NCBI GenBank assembly: GCA_029961685.1
Contig: JARWKL010000010.1
Location: forward strand, 18,683,931 to 18,747,930
Reading direction: 5' to 3'
Length of the DNA: 64,000 nt
Source: Aristolochia californica
Lineage: Eukaryota > Streptophyta > Magnoliopsida > Piperales > Aristolochiaceae
The notes under the pieces were generated by a model. That model was not told the origin of the DNA, ran no database searches, and saw nothing but the letters and a program-made list of their open reading frames with translations. Shown here piece by piece: positions 39,201 through 52,722 of the stretch. The translations under genes were made by a program, and so were the position numbers. Positions within the stretch are counted from its first letter, which is position 1; the number at the start of each line of letters is the position of its first letter.

Positions 39201-39549
39201 AAATTAGTGGAATTTCCCAAACTTGGTTAACTAAGATTTTGTGTTCATTCCTGTTGTGTGAATAAATTTTCTTCACTTACATTTGTAATTGTTTTAAAAT
39301 TTTTCCATACATAAACTCGAAAATTTTAATTTTTTTGTGACCTATTTGCCTTTATTGTTTACGGGATGAAGGGAGAGCGGAAACTCAAAGTTTTAATTTA
39401 AGAAAGTAGTATACATATAAAATGGAAACAAATGTAGAGAGAGATGTTTCCAAATAGTGTCAGTAGTTTTTTTGGAATGTAAACTACTTTTAGTTTTTAA
39501 ATATTAGGTTTTGCAGTCATCGAGAAAAGAGGGATGTAGGGGATTTTTA

Positions 39550-42500
39550 ACGGAGTGTTGACTCCCAATCCATAAGTCATTTCTTATAAAAATTAAGCCT
39601 GTTACGGATTTTAAATCACTTTCCAATCATCTATGAGTGTTAGGTTAGATTTTTCTAAATGGGCGAAATAATGGCTTGTTTGAGTCGGGTAAATGTCCCA
39701 CTGCACGTTCACTTGAGAATTTAATGAGCGTTTGTTATTCTCTTTAAAAGGTTTGGATCCACAGGTCATTTGCATATTTAACATGTTGCAAGCATGCATA
39801 TCCATTTTTAAAACATGCGTAGAAGAAATCCCTTTTTTTATAAAATTCCAAGCTATTAGAGTTGAACTAGTGGAATTTCCCAAACTTGGATAACAAAGCT
39901 TTTGTTTTCATTTGTGGTGTGTGAATAAATTTTCTTTACTTACATTTGTTATTTTTAAAATTTTTCCATACATAAACTCTAAAATTTTCATTTTGGTATG
40001 ATCTATTTGCCTTTTTTGTTTACAGGATCAAGGGAGAGTGATAACTCCAAATTTTTATTTAAGAAAAAAGTATACATCTAAAATGGAAATGCATAATGCA
40101 CTAATCTAGAGTGAGATAATTCCAAATAGTGTTTGTAATTTTTAGGGATTGTAAACTCCTTTTAGTTTTTATTTATTAGGTTTTAAAATCGACGGGAAAA
40201 AGGGAAGGCGGGGGGTTAATATTATTCAGTGTTGACACCCAATCCATATGTCATTTCTTACGAAAATATAGCCTGTTACACGTGATAAATCACTTTACAA
40301 TTATCAATAATTGTTTGGTCAGCTTGTTGTAAATTGGCAAAATAACTGCTTGTTTGACTTGGGTAAATATCTCATTGCACGTCAATTGAGAATTTAATGA
40401 GCCTTTGTTATTATCTTTAAAAGTTTTGGATCCATAGGTCATTTGCATCTTTTACATGTTTCAAGCTTGCATATCTATTTTTAAAACATATGTAAAAGAA
40501 ATCCCTTTCTTATAAAATTCCAAGCAATTAGGGTTAGACAAGTGGAATTTCCAAAACTTGGATAAAAAAGAATTTTGTGTTCATTTATGTTGTGTGAATA
40601 AATTTTCTTTGCTTACATTTGTTTTTGTTTTAAATTTTTTCCATACATAAATTCTAAAAGTTTTATTTAGTTGTCATCGATTTGACTTTTTTGTATACGG
40701 GATGAAGGGAGAGCGAAAACTCAAAGTTTTGACTAAAGAAAAAAGTATACATCTAAAATTTAAATGCACAAATGTGGAGAGAGATAATTCCAATGAGAGT
40801 TTGATATTTTTTTGGATCGTAAACTCCTTTTAGTTTTTATATATTAGGTTTTGCAATCGTCGGGAAAAGGAGGAGTCGTGGGATTTTTAACCGAGTGTTG
40901 ACTCCCAATCCATAAGTCATTTCTTACAAAAATATAGCCCGTGACTCACGATAAATCACTTTAAAAACATCTATGATTGCTAGGTCAGCTTTTTTTAAAT
41001 GCGCAAAATAATGGCTTGTTTGACACGGTTAAATATTCTACCGCACGTTCACTTGAGAATTTAATGAGTGTTTGCTATTCTCTTTAAAAGGTTAGGATCC
41101 TTAGGTCATTTGCATATTTAACATGTTTCAAGCTTGCATATCCAGTTTTAAAACATGTGTAGAAGAAATTTCTTTCTTATAAAATTCGAAGCAATTAGGG
41201 TTGAACTCGTGGAATTCCCCAAACTTGGATAACAAAAATTTTGTGTTCATTTGTGGAGAGTGAATGAATTTTCTTTACCTTCATTTTTTATTTTTTTTAA
41301 TTTATTCCATACATATACTCTTTAATTTTTATTTTGTTATGCTCCATTTGCCTTTTTTTGTTTACGGGATGAAGGTAGAGTGAAAACTAAAAGTTCTGAT
41401 TTAAGAAAAAAATGTACATCTAAAATGGAAATGCACAATGCACATATGTACAATGAGATAATTCCAAAGAGTGCCTGTAATTTTTAGGGATTTTAAACTC
41501 CTTTTATTTTTTAACTGAGTGTTGACTCCCAATCCATAAGCCATTTCTTACAAAAATATAGACCATTACACACGGTAAATCACTTTAGTATCATCTATGA
41601 TTATTAGGTCATCTTTTTGTAAATGGGCAAAATAATGGCTTGTTTGACTCGGGTAAATATCCCAACGCACGTTCACTTGAGAATTTAAAGAGCGTTTTTT
41701 ATTCTCTATAAAAGGTTTGGATTCATCAGTCATTTGCATCTCTAACATGTTTCAAGCATGCATATATATTTTTAAAACATGTGTAGAAGAAATCCATTTC
41801 TTATAAAATTCCAAGCCATTAGGGTTAGACTAGTGGAATTTCCAAAACTTGGATCACTAAAATTTTGTGTTCATTTGTGGTGTGTGAATAAATTTTCGTT
41901 ACTTACATTTGTTATTGTTTTAAATTTTTTCCATACGTAAACTCTAAAAGTTTCATTTTGTTGTGATCTACTTACCTTTTTTGTTTACGAGATGAAAGGA
42001 GAGCGAAAACTCAAAGTTTTGATTTAAGAAAAAAGTATACATCTAAAATGGAAAGGCACAATGCACAAATGACTGGAGAGATAATTCCAAAGAGTGTCTG
42101 AGATTTTTTTGGATTCTAAACTCCTTTTAGTTTTTATATATTAGGTTTTGCAATCGTTGGGAAAAGGGTGAGGCTGAGTATTTTTAACTGAGTGTTGACT
42201 CCCAAACCATAAGTCATTTCTTAAAAAAATAAAGTCCGTTACACATGATAAATCACTTTACAATCATCTATGATCGTTTGGTCAGCTTTTTGTAAATGGG
42301 CAAAATAATGGCTTGTCTATTTTGGGTAATTGTCCCATCGCACGTTCACTTGAGAATTTAATGAGTGCTTTTTATTCGCTTTAAAAGGTTTGGATCAATA
42401 GGTCATTTGCATATTAAACATGTTTTAAGCATGCATATCCATTTTTAAAACATTTGTGGAAGAAATCCCTTTTTAATAAAATTTCAAGCATTTAGGGTTG

Positions 42501-43970
42501 TACAAGTGGAATTTCCCAAACTTGGATAACAAAACTCGTGTTCATTTATGGTTTTTGAATAAATTTTCTTTACTTATATTTGTTATTGTTTTAAAATTTT
42601 TCCAAACATAAACTCTTAAATTTTCATTTTGTTGTGATCTATTAACCTTTTTTTTTTTATGGGATGATGGGATAGCGAAAACTCAAACTTTTGATTTAAG
42701 AAAAAAGTATACATCTAAATTGGAAATGCACAATGCACAAATATAGAGAGAGATATTAGGTTTTGCAATCGTAGGGAAAAGGGGGAGGTGGGGGATTTTT
42801 AACTAAATTTTCACTCCCAATCCATAAGTCTTTCCTTAAAAAAATATAGCTCGTTATGCATGATAAATCACTTTACAATCATCTATGATTCTTAGGTCAG
42901 CTTTTTCTAAATGGGCAAAATAATGGCTTGTTTTACTCTCATAAATAGCCCACCGCACGTTCACATGAGAATTTAATGAGCGTTGGTTATTCTCTTTAAA
43001 ATGTTTGGATTCATATTTCAATTTCATCTCTAAGATGTTTCAAGCATGCATATCCATTTTTAAAACAAGTGCAGAAGAAATCTCTTTCTTATAAAATTCC
43101 AAGAAATTAGGGTTCAACTCATAGAATTTCCAAAACTTGGATAACAAAACTTTTATGTTCATTTGTGGAGTGTGAATAATTTTTCTTTACTTACATTTGT
43201 TATGGTTTTAAATTATTTCCATACATAAACTATAAAAATTTCATTTTGTTGTGATCTATTTGCCTTTTATTATTACGGGATGAAGGGAGAACAAACACTC
43301 AAAGTTTTGATTTAAGAAAAAAGTATACATCTAAAATGGATATGCATAATGCAAAAATATAGAGAGAGATATTTCCAAAGAGTGTCTGAAAATTTTTGGG
43401 TTTGTAAACTCCTTTTAGTTTTTGGATATTTGGTTTTGCAATCGTCGGCAAAAAAGGGAGGCGGGCAATTTTTAATTGAGTGTTGATTCCCAATCCCTAT
43501 GATTGTAGGTCATCTTTTTTTAAATAGGCAAAATAATGGCATGTTTGACTCAGGTAATTATCGCATAGCACGTTCACTTGAGAGTTTAATGAGAGTTTGT
43601 TATTCTCTTTAAAAGGTTTGGATCCATAGGTGATTTTCATATCTAACATGTTTCAAACATGGATATCTATTTTAAAAAAATGTGAAGAAGAAATCCCTTT
43701 TTTATAAAATTCCAAGCTATTAGGTGGAACTAGTGGAATTTCCCAAACATGGATAAGAAAACTTTTGTTTTCATTTGTGGTGTGTGAATAAATTTTCTTT
43801 ACTTACATTTGTTATTGTTTTAAAATTTTTCCATACATAAACTCTAAAATTTTCATTTTGTTATGATCTATTTGCCTTTTTTGTTTACGGGATTAAGGGA
43901 GAGTGAAAACTCAAAGTTTTTATTTAAGAAAAAAGTATACATCTAAAATGGAAATGCAAAATGCACTAGT
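39550..43970 (-). repeat. Segmental module X, copy 3
   Basis: It repeats the X markers in order: GTTACGGATTTTAAATCACTTTCC at 39,600, GGGGGGTTAATATTATT at about 40,209, GTCGTGGGATTTTT at about 40,874, the CTCC-to-TTAACTGAG deletion at about 41,506, CTTGTCTATTTTGGGTAATTG at about 42,310 and CATCTCTAAGATG near 43,025. Spacing to copy 1 is about 13.15 kb across these markers. A private deletion of about 60 bp lies at 42,751-42,756 and another of about 80 bp at 43,496-43,499. Confidence 0.75.
41501..41520 (-). other. Shared internal deletion, site 2 of 3
   Basis: CTCCTTTTATTTTTTAACTG is the same loss of the G-rich tract as at 28,306, 13.2 kb away. The following ATTATTAGGTCATC variant is also shared with the site near 47,420. 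Confidence 0.85.
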
Positions 43971-44065
43971 GTAGAGAGAGATAATTCCAAAGAGCGTCTG
44001 TAATTTTAAGGGATTGTAAACTCCTTTTAGTTTTTATATATAAGGTTTTAAAATAGATGGGAAAA

Positions 44066-44086
44066 GGGGGGGGGGGGGGGGGGGGG
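44066..44086 (+). repeat. Homopolymer run of 21 G
   Basis: The G-rich tract of this monomer has become an unbroken G run followed by AGTTTAACTGAG. The lineage sharing AAAATCGA/AAAATAGA upstream also has a 12-G run at 27,058-27,069 and GGGGG-A-GG-T-GGGGGG near 58,281. Exact length is vulnerable to sequencing error. Confidence 0.8.
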
Positions 44087-45235
44087 AGTTTAACTGAGTG
44101 TTGACTCCAAATCCATATGTCATTTCTTACCAAAATATAGCCCGTTACGCATGATAAATCACTTTACAATCATCTATGAATGTTTGTCATCTTTTTATAA
44201 ATAGGCAAAATAATGTCTTGTTTGACTTAGGTAAATATCCCACTGCACGTTCAATTGAGAATTTAATGAGCGTTTGTTATTATCTTTAAAAGTTTTGGAT
44301 CCATAGGTCATTTGCATCTTTAACATGTTTCAAGCATGCATATCTACTTTTAAAACATGTGTAGAAGTAATCCATTTCTTATAAAATTCCAAGCAATTAG
44401 GGTTAGACAAGTGGAATTTGCAAAACATGGATAACAAAAATTTTGTGTTCATTTGTGGTGTGTGAATAATTATTTTTTACTTACATTTTTTATTGTTTTC
44501 AATTTTTCCCATACATAAACTCTAAAATTTTCATTTTGTTGTCATCTCTTTGACTTTTTTGTTTATGAGATGAAGGGAGAGCGAAAACTGAAAATTTTTA
44601 TTTAAGAAAAAAGTGCACAACTAAAATGGAAATGCCCAAATGCCCAAATGTGGAGACGGATAATTCCAAAGAGTGTTTGATGTTTTTTTGGATTTTAAAC
44701 TCCTTTTAGTTTTTATATATTAGGTTTTGCAATCGTCGGGAAAAGGGGAAGTCGAGGGATTTTTAACTGTGTTGGCACCCAATCCATAAGTCATTTCTTA
44801 CAAAAATATAGCCCGTTACGCATGATAAATCACTTTAAAAACATCTACGATTGTTAGGTCAGTTTTTTGTAAAAGGGCAAAATAATGGCTTGTTTGACTC
44901 GGTTAAATATCCCACCACACGTTCACTTGAGAATTTAATGAGCGTTTGTTATTCTCTTTAAAAGGTTTGGATCCATAGGTCATTTGCATATTTAACATGT
45001 TTCAAACTTGCATATACACTTTTAAAACATGTGTAGAAGAAATCTCTTTCTAATAAAATTCCAAGCTATTAAGGTTGAATTAGTGAAATTTCAAAAACTT
45101 GGATAACAAATATTTTGTCTTCATTTGTGGTGTGTGAATAAATTTTCTTTCCTTACATTTGTTATTGTTTTAAATTTATTCCACACATGAACTCTAAAAT
45201 TTTCATTTTGTTATGATCTACTTGCCTTTTTTGTT

Positions 45236-45250
45236 TATAGGATGTACATC
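45236..45250 (-). other. Shared 40-bp-class deletion in module Y
   Basis: GTTTATAGGATGTACATCTA joins the GGGATGAAGGG segment directly to TACATCTAAAATGG and drops the AGAGCGAAAACTCAAAG and TTTGATTTAAGAAAAAAG part. The same join occurs near 32,126-32,145 (with extra bases) and 59,446-59,455. Confidence 0.82.
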
Positions 45251-45399
45251 TAAAATGGAAATGCACAATGCACAAATGTACAGAGAGATAATTCCAAAGA
45301 GTGTCTATAATTTTTAGGGATTGTAAACTCCACTTATTTTTTATATACTAGGTTTTGCAAACGTCAAGAAAAGAGGGAGGTGGGGGATTTTTAACGGAG

Positions 45400-48300
45400 T
45401 GTTGACTCCCAATCCATAAGTCATTTCTTAAAAAAATTAAGCCCGTTATGGATTATAAATCAGTTTCCAATCATCTATGATTGTTAGGTTAGCTTTTCGT
45501 AAATGGGCAAAATAATGGCTTGTTTGACTTGGGTAAATATCCCACTGCTCGTTCACTTGGGAATTTAATGAGCGTTTTTTATTCTCTTTAAAAGGTTTGG
45601 ATCCACAGGTCATTTGCATATTTAACATGTTTCAAGCATGCATATCCATTTTTAAAACATGCATAGAAGAAATCCCTTTTTTATAAAATTCCAAGCTATT
45701 AGCGTTGAACTAGTGGAATTTCCCAAACTTAGATAACAAAAATTTTGTTTTCATTTGTGGTGTGTGAATAAATTTTCTTTACTTACAATTTTTTTTTGTT
45801 TTAAAATTTTTCCAGACATAAACTCTAAAATTTTTATTTTGTTATGATCTATTTTCCCTTTTTGTTTACAGGATCAAGGGAGAGTGAAAACTCAAAGTTT
45901 TTATTTAAGAAAAAAGTATACAAGTAAAATGGAAATGCATAATGCACTAATGTAGAGAGAGATAATTCTAAAGAGTGTCTGTAATTTTTAGAGATTGTAA
46001 ACTCCTTTTAGTTTTTATATATTAGGTTTTAAAATCGACGGGAAAAGGGGGAGGCGGGGGGTAGTTATTTACTGAGTGTTGACTCCCAATCCATATGTCA
46101 TTTCTTACTAAAATATAGACTGTTACACATGATAAATCACTTTACAATCATCTATGATTGTTTGGTCACATTTTTTTAAATAGGCAAAATAATGGCTTGT
46201 TTGAGTTGGGTAAATATCTCACTGCACGTTCAATTGAGAATTTAATGAGCCTTTGTTATTATCATTAAAATTTTTGGATCCATAGGTCATTTGCATCTTT
46301 AACATGTTTCAAGCATGCTTATCTATTTTTAAAACATATGTAAAAGAAATCTTTTTCTTATAAAATTCCAAGCAATTAGGGTTAGACAAGTGGAATTTCC
46401 AAAACTTGGATATCATAAATTTTGTGTTCATTTGTGGTGTGTGAATAAATTTTCTATACTTACATTTGTTATTTTTTTAAAATTTTTTCCATACATAAAG
46501 TCTAAAATATTAATTTTGTTGTCATCTATTTGACTTTTTTGTATACGGGATGAAGGGAGAATGAAAACTCAAAGTTTTGTTTAAAGAAAAAAATATACAT
46601 CTAAAATAGAAATGCACAAATGTGGAGAGAGATAATTCCAAAGAGAGTTTGATATTTTTTTGGAATGTAAACTCCTTTTAGTTTTTATATATTAGGTTTT
46701 GCAATCGTCGAAAAAAGAAGTCGTGGGATTTTAAACCAATTGTTGACTCCCAATCCATAAGTCATTTCTTACAAAAATATAGCCCATTACGCATGATAAA
46801 TTGCTTTAAAAACATCTACGATTGTTAGGTCAGCTTTTGTAAATGGTCAAAATAATGGCTTGTTTGACACGGTTAAATATCCCACCGTATGTTCACTTGA
46901 GAATTTAAATAAATGGTTTGGATCATTAGGTCATTTCCATATTAAACATGTTTCAAGCTTGCATATCCATTTTTAAAACATGTGTAGAAAAATCTCTTTC
47001 TTATAAAATTCCAAGCAATTAGGGTTGAACTTGTGGAATTCCCCAAACATGGATAACAAAAATTTTGTGTTCATTTGTGGAGTGTGAATAAATTTTTTTT
47101 ACCTACATTTTTTATTGTTTTAAATTTATTCCATACATAAACTCTAAAATTTTTATTTTCTTATGATCAATTTGCCCTTTTTTTTTACGGGATGAAGGTT
47201 GAGTGAAAACTAAAAGTTTTGATTCAAGAAAAAAGTGTACATCTAAAATGGAAATGCACATTGCACATATGTACAATGAGATAATTCCAAAGAGTCTCTG
47301 TAATTTATAGGGATTGTAAACGCATTTTATTTTTTAACTGAGTGTTGACTCCCAATCCATAAGTCATTTCTTACAAAAATATAGATCGTTACGCATGATA
47401 AATCACTTTACTATCATCTATGATTATTAGGTCATCTTTTTGTAAATGGGAAAAATAATGGCATGTTTGACTCGGGTAAATATCCCAACGCACGTTCACT
47501 TGAGAATTTAATGAGCATTTGTTATCCATCCATCATTTGCATCTCTAACATGTTTCAAGCATGCATATATATTTTTAAAACATGTGTAGAAGAAATCCAT
47601 TTCTTATAAAATTCCAAGCAATTAGGGTTAGACTAGTGGAATTTCCCAAACTTGGATAACAAAAATTTTGTCTTCATTTGTGGTGTGTGAATAAATTTTT
47701 GTTACTTATATTTTTTATTGTTTTAAATTTTTTCCATACATAAACTCTAAAATTTTCATTTTGTAGTCATCTATTTGACTTTTTTTGTTTACGGGATGAA
47801 GGGAGAGCGAAAACTAAAAGTTTTGATTAATGAAAAAAGTATACATCTAAAATGGAAATGCACAAATGTGGGGAGAGATAATTCCAAAGAGTGTCTGATA
47901 TTTTTTTGGATTGTAAAATCCTTTTAGTTTTTATATATTTGGTTTTGCAATCGTCGGGAAAAGGGTGAGGCAAAGGATTTTTAACTGAGTGTTGACTCCC
48001 AAACCATAAGTCAGTTCTTAAAAAAGTATGGCCCATTACGCATGATAAATCACTTTACAATCATCTATGATTGTTTGGTCAGCTTTTTCTAAAATGGCAA
48101 AATAATGGCTTGTCTGTCTTGGGTACTTGTCCCACCACACGTTCACTTGAGAATTTAATGAGCATTTTTTATTCCCTTTAAAAGGTTTGGATCAATAGGT
48201 CATTTGCATATTAAACATGTTTCAATCATGCATATTCATTTTTAAAACATGTGTAGAAGAAAATTTCTTTTTATAAAATTCCAAGTTATTAGGATTGAAC

Positions 48301-49860
48301 TAGTGGAATTTCCCAAACTTGGATAACAAAACTCTTTTGTTCATTTTCTGGTGTTTGAATAATTTTTTTTACTTACATTTGTTATTGTTTTAAAATTTTT
48401 CCAAACATAAACTCTTAAATTTTCTTTTTGTTGTGATCTACTTACCTTTTTTGTTTACAGGATGAAGGGATAGCGAAAACTCAAAGTTTTGATTTAAGAA
48501 AAAAGTATACATCTAAAATGGAAATACACAATGCACGAATATAGAGAGAGAGAAGTCCAAAGAGTTTTTGTAACTTTTAGTGATTGTAAAGTCTTTTATT
48601 TTTTATATATTAGGTTTTGCAATCGTCGGGAAAAGGGGAAGACGGGGGATTTTTAACTGAATTTTGACTCCTAATCCATAAGTCATTTCTTATAAAAATA
48701 TAGCTCGTTATGCATGATAAATCATTTTACAATCATCTATGATTCTTAGGTCAGCTTTTTCTAAATGGGCAAAATAATGGCTTGTTTGACTCTCGTAAAT
48801 ATCCCACCGCACGTTCACTTGAGAATTTAATGAGCGTTGGTTATTCTTTTTAAAATGTTTGGATCCATAGGTCATTTTCATTTCTAACATGTTTCAAGCA
48901 TGCATATCCATTTTTAAAACATGTGCAGAAGAAATCTCTTTCTTATAAAATCCAAGCAATTTGGGTTCAACTCATAGAATTTCCAAAACTTGGATAACAA
49001 AACTTTTGTGTTCATTTGTGGAGTGTGAATAAATTTTCTTTACTTACATTTGTTATTGTTTTAAATTTTTTCCATACGTAAAATATAAAAATTTCATTTT
49101 GTTGTGATCTATTTGCCTTTTATTTTTACGGGATGAAGGGAGAACAAACACTCAATGTTTTGATTTAAGAAAAAAGTATACAACTAAAATTGATATGCAC
49201 AATGCAAAAATGTAGAGAGAGATATTTCCAAAGAGTGTCTGAAAATTTTTGGGTTTGTAAACACCTTTTAGTTTTTGGATATTAGGTTTTGCAATCGTCG
49301 GCAAATTGGGGAGGCGAGGGATTTTTAATAGAGTGTTGATTCCCAATCCATATGTCCTTTCCTACAAAAATATAGCCAGTTATGCATGATAAATCACATT
49401 ATAATCATCTATGATTGTAGGTCAGCTTTTTTTAAAAGGGCAAAATAATGGCATGTTTGACTCAAGTAATTATCGCACAGCACATTCAATTGAGAATTTA
49501 ATAAGTGTTTGTTACTCTCTTTAAAAGGTTTGGATCCATAGGTGATTTGCATATCTAACATGTTTCAAGCATGGATATCCATTTTTAAAACATGTGAAGA
49601 AGAAATCCCTTTTTTATAAAATTTCAAGCTATTAGGGTTGAACTAGTGTAATTTGCCAAACATGGATTACCAAAATTTTGTTTTCATTTGTTGTGTGTGA
49701 ATAATTTTTTTTTACTTACAATTTTTATTCTTTTAAAAAAATTTCCATACATAAACTCTAAAATTTCATATTGTTATGATCTATTTGCCTTTTTTTGTTT
49801 ACGGGATGAAGGGAGAGTGAAAAATCAAAGTTTTTAATTAAGAAAAAAGTATACATCTAA
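45400..49860 (-). repeat. Segmental module X, copy 4
   Basis: It starts again with CGGAGTGTTGACTCCC and TTATGGATTATAAATCAGTTTCC, matching 39,555 onwards at a spacing of 5,844 bp. The markers GGGGGGTAGTTATTT (about 46,055), GTCGTGGGATTTT (about 46,728), the TTAACTGAG deletion (about 47,330), CTTGTCTGTCTTGGGTACTTG (about 48,107) and CATTTCTAACATG (about 48,888) follow in order. X and Y therefore sit as X-Y-X between 39.5 and 49.9 kb. The copy ends near a large deletion at about 49,872. Confidence 0.74.
47325..47343 (-). other. Shared internal deletion, site 3 of 3
   Basis: CGCATTTTATTTTTTAACTG is the same join, 5.83 kb after site 2. The unit also has an extra deletion near 47,525 (TTGTTATCCATCCATC) that the other two lack, so it postdates the duplication. 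Confidence 0.83.
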
Positions 49861-49864
49861 AATG

Positions 49865-49880
49865 GAAATGCATTCACTTG
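49865..49880 (-). other. Large internal deletion in a monomer
   Basis: TGGAAATGCATTCACTTGAA, then AATCATCTATG, joins two distant monomer points. The landmark GTTGAC and the G-rich tract are lost, so two landmarks lie 1,142 bp apart. It marks the right end of module X copy 4. Confidence 0.8.
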
Positions 49881-52704
49881 AAAATCATCTATGATTGTTA
49901 GGTCAGTTTTTTGTAAATGGAAAAAGTAAAGGCTTGTTTGACTCGAGTAAATATCCCACCACACGTTTACTTGAGAACTTAATGAGCGTTTGTTATTATC
50001 TTTAAAAGGTTTGGATCGATAGGTCATTTGCATCTTGAACATGTTTCATGCATGCATATCTATTTTTAAAACATGTGTAGAAGAAATCCCTTTCTTAAAA
50101 AATTCCAAGCTTTTAGGGCTAGACTAGTGGATTTTCCCAAACTTTAATAACAAAATTTTTTTGTTCAATTGCGGTGTGTGAATAAATTTTCTTTACTGAC
50201 ATTTACTATTGTTTTAAATTTTTTGCATACATAAACTCTAAAATTTTCATTTTGTTGTGATCTTTTTACATTTTTTGTTTATGGGATGAAAGGATAGTGA
50301 AAACTCAAAGTTTTGATTTAGGAAGAAACTAAACATAAAAAATGGAAACAAATGTAAAGAGAGATAATTCCTAATAGTGTCTACAATTTTTAGGGATTTT
50401 AAATCCTTTTAGTTTTTATATTTTAATTTTTGCAATCGTGGGGAAAAAGGGGAGGCGGGGGATTTTTAACTGAGTGTTGACTCCCAATCTATAAGACATT
50501 TCTTACAAAAATATTGCCCGTTACGCGTAAAAAATCACTTTACAATCATCTATGATTGTAAGGTCAGCTTTTTTGTAAATAGGCGAAAGAATGGCTTGTT
50601 TGACTCGGGTAAATATCCCTCTGCACGTTCACTTGAGAATTTAATGAGCATTTTTTATTCTCTTTAAAAGGTTTGGATCCATAGGTCATTTTCTTCTTTA
50701 ACAAGTTTCAATCAAGCATATCCATTTTTAAAACATATATAGAAGAAATCCCATACTTATAAAATTCCTAGCTATTATGGTTGAGCTAATGGAATTTCCC
50801 AAACTTGGATAGCAAAACTTTTGAGTTCAGTTGTGGTGTGTGAATAAATTTTCTTTACTTACATTTGTTAATCTTTTAATTTTTTCCACACATAAACTCA
50901 TAAATTTTCATTTTGTTGTGATCTAATTGCCTTTTTTATTTACGGGATGAAGTGAGAGAGAAAACTCAAAGTTTTTATTTAAGAAAAAAGTATAATCTAA
51001 AATGGAAAAAAATGTAGAGAGAGATAATTCCAAAGTGTGTCTGTAATTTTTAGGGATTGTAAACTCCTTTTAGTTTTTATTTATTAGGTTTTTCAATCAT
51101 CGGGAAAAGGGGGAGGCGGGGGATTTTTAACTGAGTGTTGACTACCTATCCATAAGTCATTTCTTACAAAAATATAGGCCATTACACATGATAAATCATT
51201 TTACAATCAACAATGATTGTTAGGTCAAACTTTTTTTAAATGGAAAAAATAATGTCTGGTTTGACTCGGGTAAATATCCACCACACGTTCTCCAAAGAAT
51301 TTAATGAGCGTTTTTTATTATGTTTAAAATGTATTGATCCATAGGTCATTTTCATCTTTAACATGTTTCAATCATGCAAATCCATTTTTGAAACATGTAT
51401 AGAAGAAATCCCTTATAAAATTCCAAGCTATTAGGGTTGAGCTAATGGAATTTCCCAAACTTGGAAAAAAAAACTTTTGAGTTCAATTGTGGTGTGTGAA
51501 TAAATTTTCTTTACATACATTTTTTATTGTGTTAAATTTTTTCCATACATCAACTCTAAAATTTTCTTTTTGTTGTGATCTATTTACCATTTTTTTTATG
51601 GGATGAAGGGTGAGCGAAAACTCAATGTTTTGATTTAAGAAAGAAGTACACATCTAAAATGGAAATGCACAACGCACAAAAGTAGAGAGAGATAATTCCA
51701 AAGAGTGTCTGTAACTTTTAGGGATTTTAAACTTATTTTAGTTTTTACATATTACGATTTCCAATCGTTGGGAAAAGGGTAAGGCGGGGGCTTTTTAACT
51801 GAATGTTGACTCCCAATCCATAAGTCATTTTTTACAAAAAAATATAGCTCGTTACGCATGACAAATCACTTTACAATCATATATGATTGTTACGTCAGCT
51901 TTTTTTAAATGGGCAAAATAATGGCTTGTTTGACTCGGGTAAATATCCCACCGCATGTTCTCATGAGAATTTAATGAGCGTATGTTATTCTCTTTAAGTT
52001 GTTTGGATCCATAGGTCATTTGCATCTTTAACAGGTTTCAATCATGCATATCCATTTCTAAAATATTTGTAGTAGAAATCTCTTACTGATAAAATTCCAA
52101 GCTATTTGGGTTGATCTAGTGGAATTTCTAAAACTTGGATAACAAAACTTTTTTGTTCATTTGCGAAGTGTGAATAAATTTTAATTACTTACAATTTTTA
52201 TTGCTTTAAATTTTTTCCATACATAAACTCTAAAATTTTCATTTTGTTGTGATCTATTTGTATTTTTTGTTTACGGGAAGAAGGGATAGCGAAAACTGAC
52301 AATTTTGATTTAAGAAAAAAGTATACATCTAAAATGGAAATGCACAATGGACATATGTAGACAGAGATTATTCCAAAGTGTTTCGGAAATTTTTTGGAAT
52401 TGTAAACTCCTCTAGGTTTTAATATATTAGGTTTTGCAATCGTCGGGAAAAGGGGGAGGCGGGGGATTTTTAATTGAGTGTTGAACCCCAATCAATGAGT
52501 CATTTCTTAAAAAAATATAGCATGTTACACATGATAAATCACTTTATAATCATCTATGATTGTTAGGTCAGCTTTTTGTAAATATGCAAAATAATGGCTT
52601 GTTTGCCTCGGGTAAATATCCCACTGCTCATTCACTTGAGAATTTATTGAGCGTTTGTAATTCTATTTAAAAGGTTTGGATCCATAGGTAATTTGAATCT
52701 ATAA

Positions 52705-52722
52705 TATGTTTTAAGCATACAT
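52705..52722 (-). other. Internal deletion of about 170 bp
   Basis: ATATGTTTTAAGCATACATA, then AACTC, joins the dyad region (AAGCAT) to CATACATAAACTC, with ATACAT/GCATA-type microhomology. The local landmark interval shrinks to 495 bp. Confidence 0.8.

Larger units (their letters stand above)
43970..45400 (-). repeat. Segmental module Y, copy 3
   Basis: It contains the 21-base G run at 44,066-44,086, GTCGAGGGATTTTTAACTGTGTTGGC at about 44,751, and the GTTTATAGGATGTACATC deletion near 45,240. Markers match copy 1 at about 13.1 kb and the last copy at about 14.2 kb. Confidence 0.72.

Noticed and set aside
52198..52491. A 97-codon open frame on the minus strand
   Set aside because: It lies wholly inside an ordinary satellite unit, the same frame is broken in neighbouring units, and it has no recognisable domain. 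It is a chance opening of the repeat.
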